Positions 63,083 to 64,000 of a DNA stretch of 64,000 nucleotides are shown here, one piece after another. Position numbers and translations under genes: made by a program. Below the pieces are notes generated by a model. The model was not told the origin of the DNA. It searched no databases and was given only the letters and a program-made list of their open reading frames with translations. Every line of letters begins with the position of its first letter. Within the stretch, counting starts at the first letter, position 1. Location: NCBI GenBank assembly GCA_028687585.1, contig JAQTZV010000003.1:62001-126000 (forward strand). The letters are read 5' to 3'. Source of the stretch: Desulfuromonadaceae bacterium (lineage in GTDB: Bacteria; Desulfobacterota; Desulfuromonadia; Geobacterales; Pseudopelobacteraceae).

Positions 63083-64000
63083 ATGCATACCATGCATCTT
63101 GTTGACCAGATCAAGGAGAAGGCCAAAAGGCATCAACAGACCATCGTACTGCCGGAAAGTTACGATGAGCGGATGCTGTATGCCGCAGAAACGATCATCA
63201 GCGAAAAACTGGCCAAGGTAGTGATACTTGGCGATCCGGTAAAGATTCAGGCTGAAGCCGATGAAAAAGGGATTAATCTCTCCGGAGTTTCGCTGATAAA
63301 TCCCGCGACCTCCTCAAAACTGGATCAGTATGTGACCGATTTTGTGGCATTGCGCAAAAGCAGAGGTAAAATTGTATCAGATGAAGAGGCGCGTGCCCTG
63401 TTGACGGCACCTGACCATCTCTACTACGCCGGAATGATGGTGCATAACAAGGATGCTGGCGGTGAGGTCGCGGGCGCTTCAAACACCACCGGAAACGTTC
63501 TTAAAGCTGCGTTCCAGACCGTTGGTCCTGCTGCCGGAATCAAAACCGTCTCCTCCTTTTTTCTGATGATCACCAAAAATCATTTCTTCGGTGAAAACGG
63601 TGTCATTCTGTTTGCCGACTGTGCCGTCAACCCGGACCCGGATGCCCAGGCTCTTGCTGAAATCGCCGTGGCCACCGCTGGAAACTGCAAGGCGTTTCTT
63701 GATGTTGATGCGCGCGTGGCGATGCTCTCCTTCTCCTCCAAGGGGAGTGCTGCACACCCCGATGTGGATAAAGTCACCAGAGCTCTGGCAATTGCGAAGC
63801 AGATGAAGCCTGATATGCAGATAGACGGCGAACTTCAGGCCGATGCTGCCCTGCTGCCGAGCGTCGGCGGCAAAAAGGCCCCGGGAAGCCCGGTCGCCGG
63901 CAAGGCCAATGTACTGATTTTCCCGAACCTTGATGCCGGGAACATCGGCTACAAACTTGTTGAGCGCGTCGCCGAAGCCGAGGCGGTTGGACCAATTATT
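63083..64000 (+). CDS. pta: Phosphate acetyltransferase (partial, N-terminal part)
   Basis: About 306 residues are visible before the window ends. The ATG at 63083 follows AGGAGG. The PTA/PTB fold is clear: VDQIKEKAKRHQQTIVLPES, AGGEVAGASNTTGNVLKAAF, FGENGVILFADCAVNPDP, ALAEIAVATAGNCKAF. It converts acetyl-CoA to acetyl phosphate, normally with AckA next to it, which would lie beyond the edge. No long N-terminal DRTGG domain is present, so it is the short form. Confidence 0.93.
   Translation, partial: MHTMHLVDQIKEKAKRHQQTIVLPESYDERMLYAAETIISEKLAKVVILGDPVKIQAEADEKGINLSGVSLINPATSSKLDQYVTDFVALRKSRGKIVSDEEARALLTAPDHLYYAGMMVHNKDAGGEVAGASNTTGNVLKAAFQTVGPAAGIKTVSSFFLMITKNHFFGENGVILFADCAVNPDPDAQALAEIAVATAGNCKAFLDVDARVAMLSFSSKGSAAHPDVDKVTRALAIAKQMKPDMQIDGELQADAALLPSVGGKKAPGSPVAGKANVLIFPNLDAGNIGYKLVERVAEAEAVGPII

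Overview
The window reads as a chromosomal segment of a Geobacter-like bacterium (Desulfuromonadia/Geobacterales). Pointers are the large multicopper oxidase with fibronectin-like modules of the Geobacter OmpB/OmpC kind, NrfJ-like OB-fold protein, NosL proteins, many sensory proteins, a PEP-CTERM protein, trpB2 and the ribH-nusB-hom order. This is inferred from gene content only; I do not name a species. Coding density is high. I see no rRNA, tRNA, CRISPR array or insertion sequence.

Region A (1-15647, minus strand). One long, tightly overlapping array runs from fabG at the right end: ketoreductase, two ketosynthases, acyl carrier protein, PlsC-type acyltransferase, a possible 47-residue ORF, hotdog dehydratase, LolA-like carrier, MMPL/RND exporter, DUF3261-like lipoprotein, second hotdog dehydratase, thioesterase, a further ketosynthase and a short ketosynthase-like partner lacking the active-site cysteine. 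These are followed by a secreted protein and three radical SAM proteins, the last cut by the window edge. The core resembles aryl polyene clusters in its carrier/exporter/lipoprotein set, but aryl-starter genes are not visible and radical SAM enzymes are added. This is the strongest candidate for an undescribed system.

Region B (15831-38322). Housekeeping and envelope genes: hemW, an OB-fold secreted protein, a methyltransferase, a pentapeptide protein, lptD-folC-accD, trpA, a chemoreceptor, a lytic transglycosylase-like lipoprotein, an Rrf2 regulator, tatC, a PEP-CTERM protein, a membrane protein fusing three predicted MshEN (c-di-GMP-binding type) domains to a CAP domain, and RNase R. A plus-strand module follows: NosL, a small anchored protein, an FtsX-type permease, its ATPase and a CxxC membrane protein.

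Region C (38406-54508, plus strand). A PAS histidine kinase and a sigma-54 activator precede a sigma-54-like promoter (41767-41782) in front of a small secreted protein and the 1414-residue multicopper oxidase. Then come a cytochrome c/periplasmic-binding-protein fusion, an SCO-type copper chaperone, a Cys/His-rich secreted protein, a large lipoprotein, an outer-membrane barrel, a CxxC redoxin lipoprotein, a second NosL and an FKBP isomerase with an apparent frameshift. Together they suggest envelope copper handling and extracellular redox chemistry.

Region D (54572-64000, plus strand). A small unknown protein, a second chemoreceptor, ribH-nusB-hom, trpB2, trpF, trpB and the start of pta. trpA lies about 37 kb away on the other strand, next to a chemoreceptor, which suggests a rearranged trp locus.
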